DNA of 64,000 nt. Origin: Dactylorhiza incarnata. Its lineage: Eukaryota > Streptophyta > Magnoliopsida > Asparagales > Orchidaceae. Below are positions 21,610-33,700 of the stretch, one piece after another. The position numbers were made by a program, and so were the translations under genes. The stretch is from positions 2,806,001 to 2,870,000 of the forward strand of contig JAWHQI010000263.1 of the NCBI GenBank assembly GCA_033032865.1, in the 5' to 3' direction. Each line of letters starts with the position of its first letter. Positions within the stretch are counted from its first letter, which is position 1. Under the pieces are notes generated by a model. It worked only from the letters and a program-made list of their open reading frames with translations, ran no database searches and was not told the DNA's origin.

Positions 21610-22620
21610 ATGATACCAGAGGAGTTGATCTGATCCTTAGCAGACTTAAGCATCACTCTCATCGCTCGTAGGGATCCGGTGGAATACCAAGCCCAGTTAT
21701 ATTGGATGGAGATCCAGTGTGATATTCGGGATAGGATACGCGAGGCCCAAAAGATCGATCTAGAAATAGCCCCAATCATCCAAACTCTGCAAGATGGTTC
21801 GCAAGATGATTATAACTTACATGATGTCATTTTACAACAAGCACCGCGTATTCATCCCCTCCACCGGGGAAATCCGAGAGGAAATACTTTGCGAAGCACA
21901 CCAGTCAAGGTACTCTATTCACCCAGATGTAGTAAAATGTATACTGATTTACGAAGAACTCTGTATTGGCCGGGTATGAAGAAAGACGTCGCCGATTATG
22001 TGGCACATTGCCAGACCTGTCAGATGGTCAAGGCCGAGTGTCGCAACCCAGAAGATTTATTGCAACCTCTGTCAATACCATAGTAGAAGTTTGAAGATAT
22101 CTCTATAGATTTTGTCCACGGCCTACCACGATCCCGCACAGGAAACGACTCCATATGGGTCGTGGTAGATCGCCTCACGAAGGTAACTCGATTTATTCCA
22201 AACCGACAAAGCGATAGTGTCGATGTTCTGGCTAGACTTTTTATAGAGCAGGTAGTCCGATTTCATGGAGTACCCAAGTCCATCGTATCTGACCGCGACG
22301 GACGCTTCACTTCGACGGAATGGAGCAGGGTGCAGGCTTATTTGGGTACCAAATTAGACCTCAGCACCGCATTCCACCCCCAGACCGATGGACAAACCGA
22401 AAGAACAAATCGGACTATGGAAGATCTACTCCGACAATGCATAGTAGAGCACAACGAGCCTTGGGAGCACCTATTACCGCTCATGGAATTCACATACAAC
22501 AACAATTTTCAGGCTAGTATTAAGATGGCTCCGTACGAAGCCCTATACGGAAGATGTTGTCGGACACCTCTATCATGGTCTCAAGATGAAGACCCAGAAG
22601 CTTTGGGGTTACATACATAG
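21610..22620 (+). pseudogene. Tekay B integrase
   Basis: HHCC domain: the two His are in a segment whose frame changes near 21940, and the Cys pair is HCQTCQMVKAE. The core keeps the D in DFVHGLPRSRTG, the D in VPKSIVSDRDGRFT and the E in QTDGQTERTNRTMEDLLR, i.e. a full D,D,E set. There is a stop at 22081 (W to amber-like) and another at 22618. It would insert the cDNA. The core is well kept compared with RT. Confidence 0.85.
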
Positions 22621-23199
22621 ATGACACCACAGCGGCAATAAGGTTAATTCGAGATCGAATGTAGGAAGCACAGAGCCGTCAGGCAAAGTATTATAATGTG
22701 CGACATAAACCGGTGGAATTTAGCGTGGGAGATATGGGGTTCCTGAAGATCAAACCCATGCACGGAATCTCCCGGATAAAGAAGCAAAAAAAGCTGGACC
22801 CTCGCTATTTGGGCTCATACCAGATCATAGAACGAATTGGCCCCGTCGCATACCGATTAGCTTTGCCCCCAAAATTGGGAAATCTTCACGTCTTTCACGT
22901 CTCTTCCCTTAGACATTTCCTTCGACAACCGGATCAGCACCTTCCCACACTGCAAACACCGATACAGTCCGACAGATCTATTCATTAGAGCCAGTAAGGA
23001 TAATAGACTCCAAAGTCAAAGACCTGCAGAACAAAACCATCACAATGGTCAAGATTCTATGGTCAAATTGCGGACATAACGAGTACACATGGGAACCGGA
23101 AACTCTCGTCCAAGAAAAAAACCCATAAATCTTTCCTCAGGTATGTCACATCTGCAAAACTACTTTTCGAGAACAAAACTCCTCATATTTTTATTGAAT
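22621..23199 (+). pseudogene. Tekay B GPY module and chromodomain-like tail
   Basis: FSVGDMGFLKIKPMHGISRI, then LDPRYLGSYQIIERIGPVAYRL (GPY/F-type, with S for P) and HVFHVSSLRHFLRQPDQHLPT, then a stop at 22986. LEPVRIIDSKVKDLQNKT and WSNCGHNEYTWEPETL follow in another frame. This type of tail identifies a chromovirus. No clear purine tract is visible immediately before the LTR. Confidence 0.85.
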
Positions 23200-23307
23200 T
23201 GTAACATCATGGCTATTATTGGATCACTAGAACCTGGTTCTAGTGAACCCAATAAAAGTGACTCAATCCCCCACCCCAGTCCTTATAAGGTAGGTGGTGA
23301 CCCGATT

Positions 23308-23640
23308 TTTGGATATTAAGCATATGAACTTCGATTTTGAGTTCTGTCAGTTCCTATAGACTCGTATAATCAATACGAATGAAACGGGACTCGTTTCGTT
23401 TCAATCTGAGGTCATATGGAGAATATGACGGTTTTACGTCGAACGCCACGACTACGTAGTTTTGCATATTGAGCATACGAACTCCGATTTGAGTTGTGTC
23501 AGTTCCTATAAACTCGTGTAGTCAATACGAGTGCAACGGGACACGTTTCGTTTCAAGCTGAGCTCATATGGAGAATATGATTGTTTTACATAGCACGCCA
23601 CGACGCGCAATTTTAAAATATTAAGCAAATAAACTCGGAA
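23308..23640 (+). repeat. two ~153 bp tandem repeats plus a partial third in U3
   Basis: Units start TTTGGATATTAAGCATATGAA (23308) and TTTGCATATTGAGCATACGAA (23461), with a third start near 23612. Each contains the GTCAGTTCCTATA block and ACTCGT(A/G)TA-(A/G)TCAATACGA, which is itself partly palindromic. Confidence 0.8.
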
Positions 23641-24213
23641 TCGACCACGGCCAATTTCATCTGACTCATATAGTTAAAACAAGACAGATGAAGTTCGTTG
23701 CGATCAATTCCAACGTCAAACTATAGTCAAAACAAGCATTATTATGCATCGAAAAGCGCGCGCACACACATTACTTTAATACCCAACATTGACCCGTCGC
23801 CTGACGACTTGGACCCAGTATGACCTTGACCCACACGGGGAGAGGACCCACCCTAGGGTTGACTTTGGTCAAACTCTCTCAAAATCACAATTTTGGAAAT
23901 TTTAAGGAGGAGACTCACACAAACCAACACACCAAACCATTTGGGCCCCACCTCACATGCCCCACATAGGTTTAAAATCAGCAGGGGTGGGCCTTCACAC
24001 AAGCTCAAGAAGCCAAGCCCCCTCCACTCTCTCATCCCAAAAGCTAAGGCCCAAAGTCCAAACCATCCCTTCCCCTCCTCTTGATGTTGCCACCTGGCAT
24101 GTACTGGTTCTCCCTGATGAGGCCAGCTGTCTAGGACATCTAGAGGAGGAGAAATTATCTCCTCATTTCCTTTAGTCCCATGTTGGGGAGGATGAGAAGC
24201 CTCCCCCAAGCTC

Positions 24214-24220
24214 TATTTAA
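24214..24220 (+). promoter_or_regulatory. TATA-like box of the Tekay LTR
   Basis: CTCTATTTAAGAGCTTGG precedes a CT-rich, CA-containing leader (CTCCTCACACAGACCAACTG) suited to transcription start. Confidence 0.5.
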
Positions 24221-26972
24221 GAGCTTGGCCTCCCCTCAGAACTCCTCACACAGACCAACTGACTCCGACCACCCCCCTGCTCAGACCCCACCTCGCCGGA
24301 AAACCCTCTGGCACCTCCCATGGCGAACCAGCCGAGCACCTATCGAGCCCTCCCGCGACAGGTGGAAATTCTTCCCCTCTGCCCTCTTCATCTTCCCGAC
24401 GTGCAGCATGCACCCTCCGGCCGCCGGAGCGCCACCCGAGCCAAGCTCCAGGCTCGGGTAGTGGCCGCGTGTGATAAGCCTCGCCCAGCGCCGGGGGTGG
24501 TACTCCACTGGAGGCTCACCTCCCCGGCGGTGGAAGGCGGTGGTGCCGCCGGAGAGCGTGTCTCCAGCGGTACCCGTGAATAAATATTTTTTTCAGGGCT
24601 CTATTTCGATTTTCTGGCGGCGGCCGGAGGCGCCAGGCCGACGGGCCACCGCTGGGTGGGAAGTCCGACCCCCGGCGAGCCGGCCGGGGCAGTGGCGTTG
24701 CAGGTAAGCCACCAGAGATGCTGGGTGGCGCGGCACCGGCGACTGCTGGCCGGCGGTGGCAGAGGCCGCCACCTCTTACACCGCCGGGAGCAGCAGCCGC
24801 CGTCCGATCTTCATGAAGAAGATCGGACGGCCGGGGTTTTATTAAACCTCGTTCCCGCCTCAGCATCAGCGTCCCCACAGCGGATCGGCACCAGATTCTG
24901 TGGGGACAGAAGAACAAAATGCGCAGTCCGGCATATCTCAGCCGCGCGAAATGGCTATCTGCAGACCAAATTCCAATAAAAAAATGATGATTTTTTGAGA
25001 GAAATCTAGGCTCCTAGGAGAAAAATGTTGAACATGAAAATTGTTCCCCTATGCAAGGGCTATCACAAGGAATTTTTGAAGATTTTCATAAAATCATTTG
25101 GTATTTTTAAAGACTTAAAAGAAGTTTATTTTGCCAAATTTAAGGCCCAAAATTATTTGAATTTTTTGGGGGAAATTCATAGAGACAAATGAAGCCCTCT
25201 TTGGCGCCCTATTAAAATTTGGGGCATTTGGACAAAAATTCATGATTCTTCGAATTTTTGGAATAAAGGGTCGCGCTTTAAATTTGGTAGTTCAAACATT
25301 TTTGGGAGAAGGAATCGTAGCGCGCGATCGTGATATAATTTATGAATTATTTTTCAAATGATAACAACGGGATTCTTTTTGAAGTGAAATCCCAAGCTCA
25401 AAGCGACATGGGGCGTTGGTGAAATACCGAGCTTTCTAATATGTAGCTATAACAAAAGTATTTCTCAGGGAATTAATTCGAGAGTTCGCGCGTATTAGAA
25501 AATGAATGATATGAGCGATAAGTTGGGTGATTCCCAACCTCGACTTGGAAGTTTAAATTTTTTTAATTACCTTAAAAGATATTCATGAGGTTGGTGTTCG
25601 AGGACAATCAGGCTCTCGAAATTGAAAATAGAGGGATTCGTCGCAACTCGAACAATCAAGTTGGCATTTATCCTCTGATGAATAATTATACTCTCGATAA
25701 TTAAACCAGTTTAATATATGTATCGAGAAATGAGGAACTTATAATAATCCTCTAACTCTTAAGTCTGATTAAGCCAAATTTAAGAGGCGCAACTGAAATA
25801 TTTGTCGAAACTTAATAAAGGGTGAAATCCAATAAGAAGGCTCCTATGAACGGGGTGATGAACTTGCCCCCTAAATGGAGATGGAACTGAAGGACTACTA
25901 TCTTTCTTATTTTCTTTTATTTCAGATTTTGCACTTTCCTTCAGTATTACTTTTACTCCAGTTCAGTACTGGTCCAGTTCCTTTCAGCACTTTATTCCAG
26001 CATTTCAGTTCAGCATTTATTCACTGCAGTTTATTCCAGTACCTTATTTCAGTACCTCAATTCTGCAGTTTATTTAGCAACATTCTCTTACCGCACCTAT
26101 TTATTGCAATTTACTCTTTCTGTATCCTTAAGTTCGGGACCTGCTCTGACGAGCGTTTGGCTTTCTAGTGGTGCGTTAGTTGGGGATAATCGCGAGCCGA
26201 GTTACTCCTCCCGAGTTAGCCCCAAATAATGTACTCACGCGCTTGTCGAGCTCCTTGTCTAAAGTTGAGTTGCACACTGATATTGTGCGATCGCCTGCCC
26301 GAATAGTTTCATGTCAAGTAAGGCAAGCCACCGCGGACTTGAGAGTGCCTAGTATCTGATTTATAAAATGCATGTATTGTAAATTGCATGCGGTAAAAGT
26401 GGCGGGCAGGACATGCCCGCAGACCGTTTGTACCGGTGCGGGAAGATTGACGACTCACGACAACAGGGAGATGTGTACCACGGGTGATCGACCGTTTTAT
26501 ACCTCGTTGGATTCCTCCGCTGGTCGGTCTACAACTTTAGAAAATCGCCGAAAGTTGCTCACATCCAAGAGTACACCTGGTTGTACGTTGGGGCTTGGGC
26601 AATGCGGTACGACCATACCCAGAAGTGGCAAGACTGGTCACTGTCACTGACGGCAACATTGGTGAGGCCCGCGGGGTTCGCTACCCTGCTAGAAGAGAAG
26701 AGGTCCAAGTTGTGTCGACATAGAGTGTGTTGGCAGGTTATGAACACATGCGGTGTGATTACAGGTTGTGTATACCTGTTGGTTGTGTGACTACTAGTTG
26801 AACTCTTTTTTTTATATAACTGATGTGATGTGTTGTGTTCCCTTGTCTGGCAAGGCGATCATCCAGAGCTTAAGTGAGTAGACCGTTGTCACTTGAAAAG
26901 CGCTGGGTGGACATCTTAGGGAGTAAGACCCTCCTCCTCCGACCCGGGATTAGAGTTGGACGGGGGCTTACA

Positions 26973-27480
26973 CCTCACCCCACTCCTTCGTCAGCTCGTG
27001 GAGGTCGCAACGGCCACCGAGGTAGGGTTCGCAACGGAAAGCCTCGTCTCAAGGTACTTATTGTTGCAGGGATGGACATCTTGAGGCAACCTGCTATCGT
27101 AAGCATGGTCTGCCTCCTCTACCCACTGCCTCCGTTGTTGCTGATACGTCTTCTACCACTCGTGCAGACATTGACGCCATGCGCCTCCATCTTCAACATC
27201 TCCAAGGGTTACTCCGTCGTCTGTCTGGCTCTGTTGCGTCTATCTCCAATGAAGGTATCTCCTGTCTCTCCCACCGCTCCACTTGGATTGTGGACTCAAG
27301 TGTCACCCATCATCTTACTCCGCAGAAGCCACCTCAGTACTTACACTTTGTGTATCCTAAGTTTATCACTGTGGCTAATGATGACACCACCCCGGTTTCT
27401 GGCTTTGCTGATTTGTCTCTCACTCCAATTCTCTCTCTCTTTGCTCGGTCCTCCATGTTCAGGGATCGCCTTTTAACCTT
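26973..27480 (+). pseudogene. copia C gag zinc knuckle and protease
   Basis: RGGRNGHRGRVRNGKPR is followed, after a frame change at about 27050, by CCRDGHLEATCYRKHGLPP (zinc-knuckle remnant, 27065-27120). Next come ADIDAMRLHLQHLQGLL and the protease start TWIVDSSVTHHLTP (27280-27325), where the catalytic motif D-S-G-A reads D-S-S-V. At least one frameshift. Confidence 0.8.
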
Positions 27481-27539
27481 CTTTCTATTAGTCGTCTTAC
27501 TCAGGACTTTGATTGTTGTGTAACGTTCTCTCCCTCCTA

Positions 27540-28640
27540 TTTTGTTGAGCAGGATCGACAAATGCATAATATCAATGGTAAAGGGAGACTGTCTAATGGG
27601 ATCTATATCTTGGATGTTCCATCTACGATTCTCTCATCTGTCACTACAGTTGATTGACATCGACGTCTTGGGCATTCCCCTCTCCAGATCCTCAAGAAAG
27701 CTCTTCGAGATATCTCCCTTAATGACATTACTTGCGAATCATGTATCTTCGAAAAACAACATCGTTCATCTTTTCTCCCTAATTGTACTCGGAGCAATGC
27801 TCATTTTGTTTTAGTTCACACTGATATTTGGGGACCTTATAAAACACCCAGTGTTTATGGTTATCGTTACTTTATTACATTTATTGATAATTACTCTCGC
27901 ATGACATGGTTGTATTTACTTCGTGATCGCGCTGACATAACCACTTATCTTTCGTGCTTACTGAGACTCATACTCAGTTTTCCAGTTCTCTTAAGATACT
28001 CCGCACCGCCAATGCGCGTGAATACACAAGTGTTGCTTTTACTAATCTTTGTACTGAGTTTGGGATCATCCATCAAACTTCATGTGTTTATACGCCCCAA
28101 CAAAATGGTGTGGCCGAGCGCAAAAACCGCCATATTCTTGAGGTCGCTCGATCACTGATGTTTCAAATGCAGGTACCTAATTTTTACTGGAACTTCGTGG
28201 TTTCTACTGCATGTCATCTCATCAATCGCATGCCCTCCTCCATTCTCGACTTTGCGACTCCTTTTAGTCTTTTGTTTCCTTCCACGCCCCCCTTTTCCGT
28301 CACACCTCGCGTCTTTGGTTGCACCTGTTATGTCCATTGTCTTGTTCCTTCCACTGACAAGTTTGCTACTCGTGCTACCAAATACATGTTCGTGGTTACT
28401 CCCGCACTCAGAAAGGATATGTGTGCTACTCTCCAACGATCGCAAGGTTGTCATTTCTGTGGATGTAACTTTCAGCGAAGACCGGCCTTTTCACTCTCCC
28501 CATCCAGCCCTTCCTTCACCTCCACTACTACCACGTCCTACCATCCCTGTTACGTCTCCTCTTCCACCACTCCTTCCAACCCCAACTCCAGTCCCCTCCA
28601 AACCACCTCTTCGTGTGTATACTCGTCGTCCTCCTAGATC
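27540..28640 (+). pseudogene. copia C integrase
   Basis: The GAG-pre-integrase part is readable at 27640-27790 (Cys/His residues in mixed frames, H-RSSFLP-type end). The core carries VHTDIWGPYKTPS (D, 27815-27850), FITFIDNYSRMTWLYLL, then TANAREYTSVAF (27995-28035, where the catalytic D is replaced by A-R-E/Y context) and YTPQQNGVAERKNRHILEVARSLM (E, 28093-28160). HVFGCTCYVH-like residues end it. Several frame changes; inactive. Confidence 0.8.
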
Positions 28641-28844
28641 GGATGCCCAACAGCATTTACCCTCTATTGATGATACATCGCGGCCTGAAGATCCGGCACC
28701 TATCTCTACAGCTCATCCCTTGGCTAATTATGTATCCCTGCATCGCCTCTCTCATACCCTTCTCAAATTCGCAACTTATTTATCCTTCATTTCTATACCT
28801 AACTCTTTGCATGAGGCTCCTCACATCCGGGGTGACGCGCGGCC

Positions 28845-30270
28845 ATGGATGAGGAAATGACTGCCCTATGGGCTAATCAGACTTGGGATCTTGTCCTTCT
28901 TCCTCCGGGACAGTTTGTGTGGGATGTAAGTGGGTCTTTGCATCAAACATGCTCCAGCTGGGACAGTGGAACGTCTAAAGGCTCGTCTTGTGGTCGGGGG
29001 TTTACTCAGCAACCTAGCCTTAATTATGACATGACCTTCTCACCAATCGCCAAGTTGAATATCGTTCGTGTCCTGATCTCCTTAGTTGTTCATCGACAGT
29101 GGCCCTTACATCAATTGGATGTCAAGAATGCATCTCTCAATGGCGACCTGTTAGAGACTGTCTGCATGCACCAACCTCCCGGGTTTGAGACCACGGGGGA
29201 GTCTCGTGTTTGTCACCTCAAGAAATCTACTTATGGTCTCAAACAGTCTCCTCGGGCATGGTTTGACAAGTTCAATAAGGTTGTCTGTGATGTTGGATTC
29301 ATTCGAAGCTCGGCTGACTTCTATCTCTTTACTCGTCACCGACCGACAGGCACAGTGATTCTCTTAGTTTATGTCGATGATGTTCTAATTACTGGTGATG
29401 ACTCTAAAGGAATCCAAATGATCAAGCAGCACTTGAACTCGGTCTTTCAAACTAAAGATCTGGGAAATCTTTGGTACTACCTTGGTCTTGAGGTAGTGAG
29501 ACGTCCTGATGGCCTAGACCTATCTCAACGGAAGTACTGTCTTGACCTTCTTCATGATGTTGGTTATTCTGGATGCAAGCTTGTTGATGCTCCTATGGAT
29601 GTCAACCACAAGTTCTGTGCTCATGAATCTGACTCTGATATTCTTCTTCCAAACCCACAGTATTATCGTCGTCTTGTAGGAAAGTTGATTTATGTTATAG
29701 TTACAAGACTTGATATCTCATTTGATGTTGGAGTGGTAAGTCGGTTCATGCATGCTCCACGGACCTCTCATCTCCATGCTGTCGAGCGCATCCTCAGATA
29801 TTTGAAGACTGCTCCTGGACAAGGGCTTGTATACAAACCTTCTTCTCTATCTCTGATTGTCTACTCTAATGTTGATTATGCTGGCTCTCTGGATGATCGA
29901 TGCTCTACAAGTGGATTCTGTACTTCTTCGGAGGACACATTATTACCTGGCACAGCAAGAAACATTCTGTGGTTGCTCGCTCATCTGTTGAAGTTGAGTA
30001 TCGTTCAATGACCGTTGTTGCATCTGAGCTCACATGGCTAGAAAGTTTTCTAGGTGATTTGGGAGTCAAACTTTCCTCACCGGCCACTCTATTTTGTGAC
30101 AGTCAAGTTGCTATACACATTGCCAAGAATCTTGTATTCCATGAATGAACCAAACACATTGAAGTTGATTGTCATTTCATTCAGGATAAAGTTCAATTGA
30201 AGAAGTTGGAATTAAAGCATGTTCCTGCTGCTGGGCAAGTTGCGGATATTCTCAACAAGGCCTTACCATG
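28845..30270 (+). pseudogene. copia C reverse transcriptase and RNase H
   Basis: RT: EMTALWANQTWDLV, a short deletion, VVGGFTQQPSLNYDMTFSPIAK-like codons, HQLDVKNASLNGDL (D to N-A-S-L context retained), [18 protein letters not shown], and an intact YVDDVLITGDD (29370-29400). RNase H: VYSNVDYAGSLDDRCSTSGFC, a frame change near 29935, SSVEVEYRSMTVVASELTW, LFCDSQVAIHIAKN, a stop at 30146 and then TKHIEVDCHFIQDKV. The long open stretch (28845-30011) is the best-kept coding part of the element. Confidence 0.85.
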
Positions 30271-30330
30271 ACCGTTATACTATCAGTTCTTATCCAAGCT
30301 TGGTGCTTACGATCTGTATGCTCCAGCTTG

Positions 30331-30338
30331 CAGGGGAG
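30331..30338 (+). promoter_or_regulatory. polypurine tract of copia C
   Basis: CAGGGGAG directly precedes the LTR TGTTGAAG. Confidence 0.75.
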
Positions 30339-30545
30339 TGTTGAAGAAAATATGTAAAAAGGCTTAAAATAAGGCCCATCTAGGGTCCACTACCTCTTTA
30401 GGTTTTAGTTTCACATCTTAGAATGAGATTTCTGCTCATATCTCTCTTCCTATATAAATGTACAAATACTTGTATGTATGATATATATGATTGAGAAATT
30501 AATAAAATTATCGTTTATTTCTCTCATTTCTCATGTATTTCTACA
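30339..30545 (+). repeat. 3' LTR of copia C (207 bp)
   Basis: TGTTGAAGAAAATATG at the start and ATTTCTACA at the end. TATATAAATG at about 30462 is a TATA candidate. The next five bases are AGAAG; the partner target duplication cannot be seen. Confidence 0.8.
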
Positions 30546-30653
30546 AGAAGCATTAGTCCTTCAGAGTCCATTGCTTAACAAAGTTAATATTTGATGCAAA
30601 GCATATTGATACATGATATCAAGAAAAAAAAACATTGTCATTTTTAGAAGTAC

Positions 30654-30758
30654 CTGAACAAGTTGGTCCTCACTAAGCCCAGATAAACTAACTATTATTG
30701 GGAACCGACCAACAAATTCTGGAATGAGGCCGTATGCTATAAGATCTCCACTTTCTAC
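30654..30758 (-). CDS. CLPX: CLPX exon with box VII arginine
   Basis: 105 bp, phase 0. [20 protein letters not shown] and the following [15 protein letters not shown]. The R in GRFP is the arginine that contacts the neighbouring subunit's ATP in this family. Acceptor TTTTTTGCAG, donor CAG/GTACTT. The next exon (VL..EPKNAL region in relatives) is not found downstream. Confidence 0.92.
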
Positions 30759-33700
30759 CTGCAAAAAAGCTCCATAATGAAAATACAACAAAATTTGGGG
30801 AAAAAGAAAAAGGGGTAATTATAGACAAACTGATTCGCCCAACTCATATATTTTCTACTTACTGATTCCAATAAGGATGAAGTCACTGCAGCATTTGTTG
30901 GTCCACCAGTCTTCATGTTAGCACGAACTGGCGCTCCAAAGCCAATTGACGAATCTTGACGTCTGATGTACAGCAAAATGTTAGCCCTCTCTCTTCAGCA
31001 TAAGCTACATACTCAAGATGGCTTCTGCATGTATCTAGCATCATGAAAATGAGTTACCTTTCTGAAATTGTCTTTTCCAAATCAACAAAAGCACCACCGC
31101 ATATAAAAAGAATATTCTTTGTATCTATCTGCAGGTCAAAACAGAATCCATTAAAACACAAAACTAACAGCTCAAGCCCATATCTTTTCGAACATCCACA
31201 TGATTCCAAATTTATACCGTATACCATTTTCAGATACTTCCAACAAATAGAGAGGAAAACTATAATAGGTTAGACATCAATCTTACCGTTGGACAAAACT
31301 AGACCCAAAATGATTCACACCGAGTTAAAGGCTAATAACAAGCACCTAAATTCAATTCCACAAAAACAAAACACTCGCCGAAAGATTGTATTATGTCATG
31401 CATGCACAATTGATCAAAAGTAAGGATCCATGTTTAACTAGAGTATATGAGTTTATCATCAGGTCCTTGAGTTGAAGCAAGGATCCATGTATCCATGTTT
31501 ATCTTTGTGTGCCTCTAAGAATTTGAAAGACTCTCAACATTGGGATCACTTTAGTGATTCCTACCCAAAATGTACTGCAGATGCAATTAAATTGATGAAA
31601 AAGGAGGATAGCTTCATGTGCATGTCTTCCTCATGAGAGTAAGCATGGAATTGGATATAGTGCGAACATATGTTCTTCACGCACTAGAGAGTCCAATTAC
31701 TAGTGCCCCACCAGGAAGGGGCACCGGTTGCCATGAACGGGCAGCGATCATGGTGGTAGCAGATAGTCCGGTCCACACTCAACATGGTTCTTAAGCTATT
31801 AAGTTTCACATGGACTTGCTCCTTCTAGAAATAGCGTTCCTCAAGTTTTCTGTCTGTTGATGAGTTTGATGCCTTTCAACATCTCTTACACCCTTAGAGT
31901 GATCCCTCGATAGCCAGATTCTCCACTGCCTATGTCAATTCATGTATACCAAGTGCACATATTGCATCCTCCTCTCAATTTGAATAAATCATTGACTCTA
32001 GTGCTACAGATCATATGATTGAGTTACTCTCAGCTTTTACCTCTTACACTCCTCTATATGGCCATGACAAAGTCATTGTTGCTGATGATTTAATATCATC
32101 AATTGTGAGTGAAGGGACAATTCCTTGTTCACCTGCTATCTCTCTTTCGTTTGTTTTACATGAGACAAAATTCCTTTGTAACGTAATATACTAATATCTA
32201 TAAGTCATTTAACCAAATCCTAGAATTGCTCTATAACATTTTTTATGTGTGTTTCCCGGGAATCTGGCTACGAAGCAGCACATTGATAGTGATAGGAATC
32301 ATGGGGTAATACACATCTTGCATCATGAGCCTTCACATGTCCTCTCCACTTACAGTGTGTCTTCTCTTATGGATGTTCATTGTTGGCACAAACGACTCAG
32401 ACATCTCTCCTATTATCTACAAAAAAAGTTTATGCTTTCAGTTTTTTTCTTAAAAAATTTACAAATGATGCTTGTGATCCATCGAAACATGTTCATCATA
32501 GTCCAAATAATGTCTCTCTACCTAGTATTTCTCCTTTTTAATGTTATCCATATTGATGTATGGGATCATTTCCCTATTTTAACTTTATATGAATTCTGAT
32601 GGTTTGTCACATTTATTAACTATTTTTCCTGCAATATTTGGGTGTATTTATAAAAAAGTGAGTGTTTACTATTTAAAATTTTTCCATAAAATACTAATGA
32701 CTCAATTTGCGTACTTATTAGAGTCCTTCGTAATGATAACGTGAGTATGATAGAATGAGTTTGTGTTTGGGAGTAATTTAGTCAACAATGTCATAATTCA
32801 TCAAACTACTTGTATCAATTTGATGGAGAAGAGACGAATAAATTATATTTGATGTCCCAAAAATGCATATTTGTTGGTTACTCGTTTACCAATGATTTAT
32901 GTTGTTATCAACCTCCATCTAGTCGCTTCCTTTGTACAATGGAGGCTACTTTTCGTGAGGGGGTCTTATTTTCACACCAAGACCTCTGATTCTCGTCGGA
33001 GGAAGAAGTGTTATGATGAGAATCAATTTGTTGGAGAAGAGACGAATATTGGTTATTACCTCTTTCTCTATTTGTCCTCTTATGCATACACCATCACTTA
33101 TAATTTATTATTCACCATTGATGCATGCTACTCCAACTTGCATACATACACCACCACGCATGCCTGACTCTTCACCTATTATGCATGCAGCTCTTTAAAG
33201 AATGGTATGCTTGCCCTTCCTACATCCTATCTTTGCATGCACACAGATTCAGAACATGATCTTCACCGACAGATTTCCCACTCTAAAAGTAAAACAGGTT
33301 AACATTAATCATCTTATATCCAATTATGTTAAATATGATGACTCACCTCTAAAGATAACCTAAATATGTAATCTATCCTTGATTGTTATTCTTAAACATT
33401 GACAGGGTGCTATTGGAGAATTTGAATGGAAAAAGTTAATGTAGGAGGAAATGCTAGCCTTAGAAAAATCAGGCATGGAAATCTCCCAACTTTCTCCTGG
33501 AAAAAGTAGTTAAATCAAGGTAAGATTTTTTTCAATAAAGTAGAATCAAGAGGAAGTTGTGGAACAAAATAAAGATTGGTGGCTCAGGGATACACTCAAA
33601 CCCAAGGGGTTTATCAAGTAATCCGCGCACATGTTACGAAGATGGATTACATTCGGATGTTGCCATCTTGTGTAGCATGTACTTGATGTGAATTACAACA

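Larger units (their letters stand above)
18056..26972 (+). mobile_element. Tekay/Del-like Ty3-gypsy retrotransposon, copy B (defective)
   Basis: Order: 5' LTR remnant (only the last ~170 bp, 18085-18251), iMet-type PBS, gag, protease, RT, RNase H, integrase, chromodomain-like tail, and a full 3' LTR of about 3773 bp (TGTAAC at 23200 to CTTACA at 26972). The internal region is about 4.95 kb. All domains are recognisable, but stops, frameshifts and loss of the RT catalytic DD make it non-autonomous. Its 3' LTR abuts the gag of a copia element at 26973, so it inserted into that element; the matching upstream flank is gone. Confidence 0.9.
23200..26972 (+). repeat. 3' LTR of Tekay B (~3.77 kb)
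   Basis: Starts TGTAACATCATGG and ends GGGGGCTTACA. Terminal inverted repeat is TGTAA/TTACA. The five bases after it (CCTCA, 26973-26977) would be half of the target duplication. It holds U3 repeats (23308-23640), a TATA-like box (24214-24220), a GC-rich leader, and an AT-rich segment. A Phe/Leu-rich open frame at 25875-26168 has a counterpart in copy A; it is probably not a gene. Confidence 0.9.
26973..30545 (+). mobile_element. Ty1/copia element C, 3' part
   Basis: Begins in the middle of gag at the Tekay B insertion junction and runs through zinc knuckle, protease, integrase, RT and RNase H to a 207 bp 3' LTR (30339-30545). The 5' LTR and the gag start are not in the window. Domain order gag-PR-INT-RT-RH proves copia. 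It lies in the ClpX intron after the exon at 30654-30758; the element is on the opposite strand to that gene. Confidence 0.9.

Noticed and set aside
25875..26168. Phe/Leu-rich frame also present in copy A (479-859)
   Set aside because: Conserved only because both lie in the same LTR family; AT-rich CAGTTT/TTCAGTA repeats explain it. No upstream signals and no known product.
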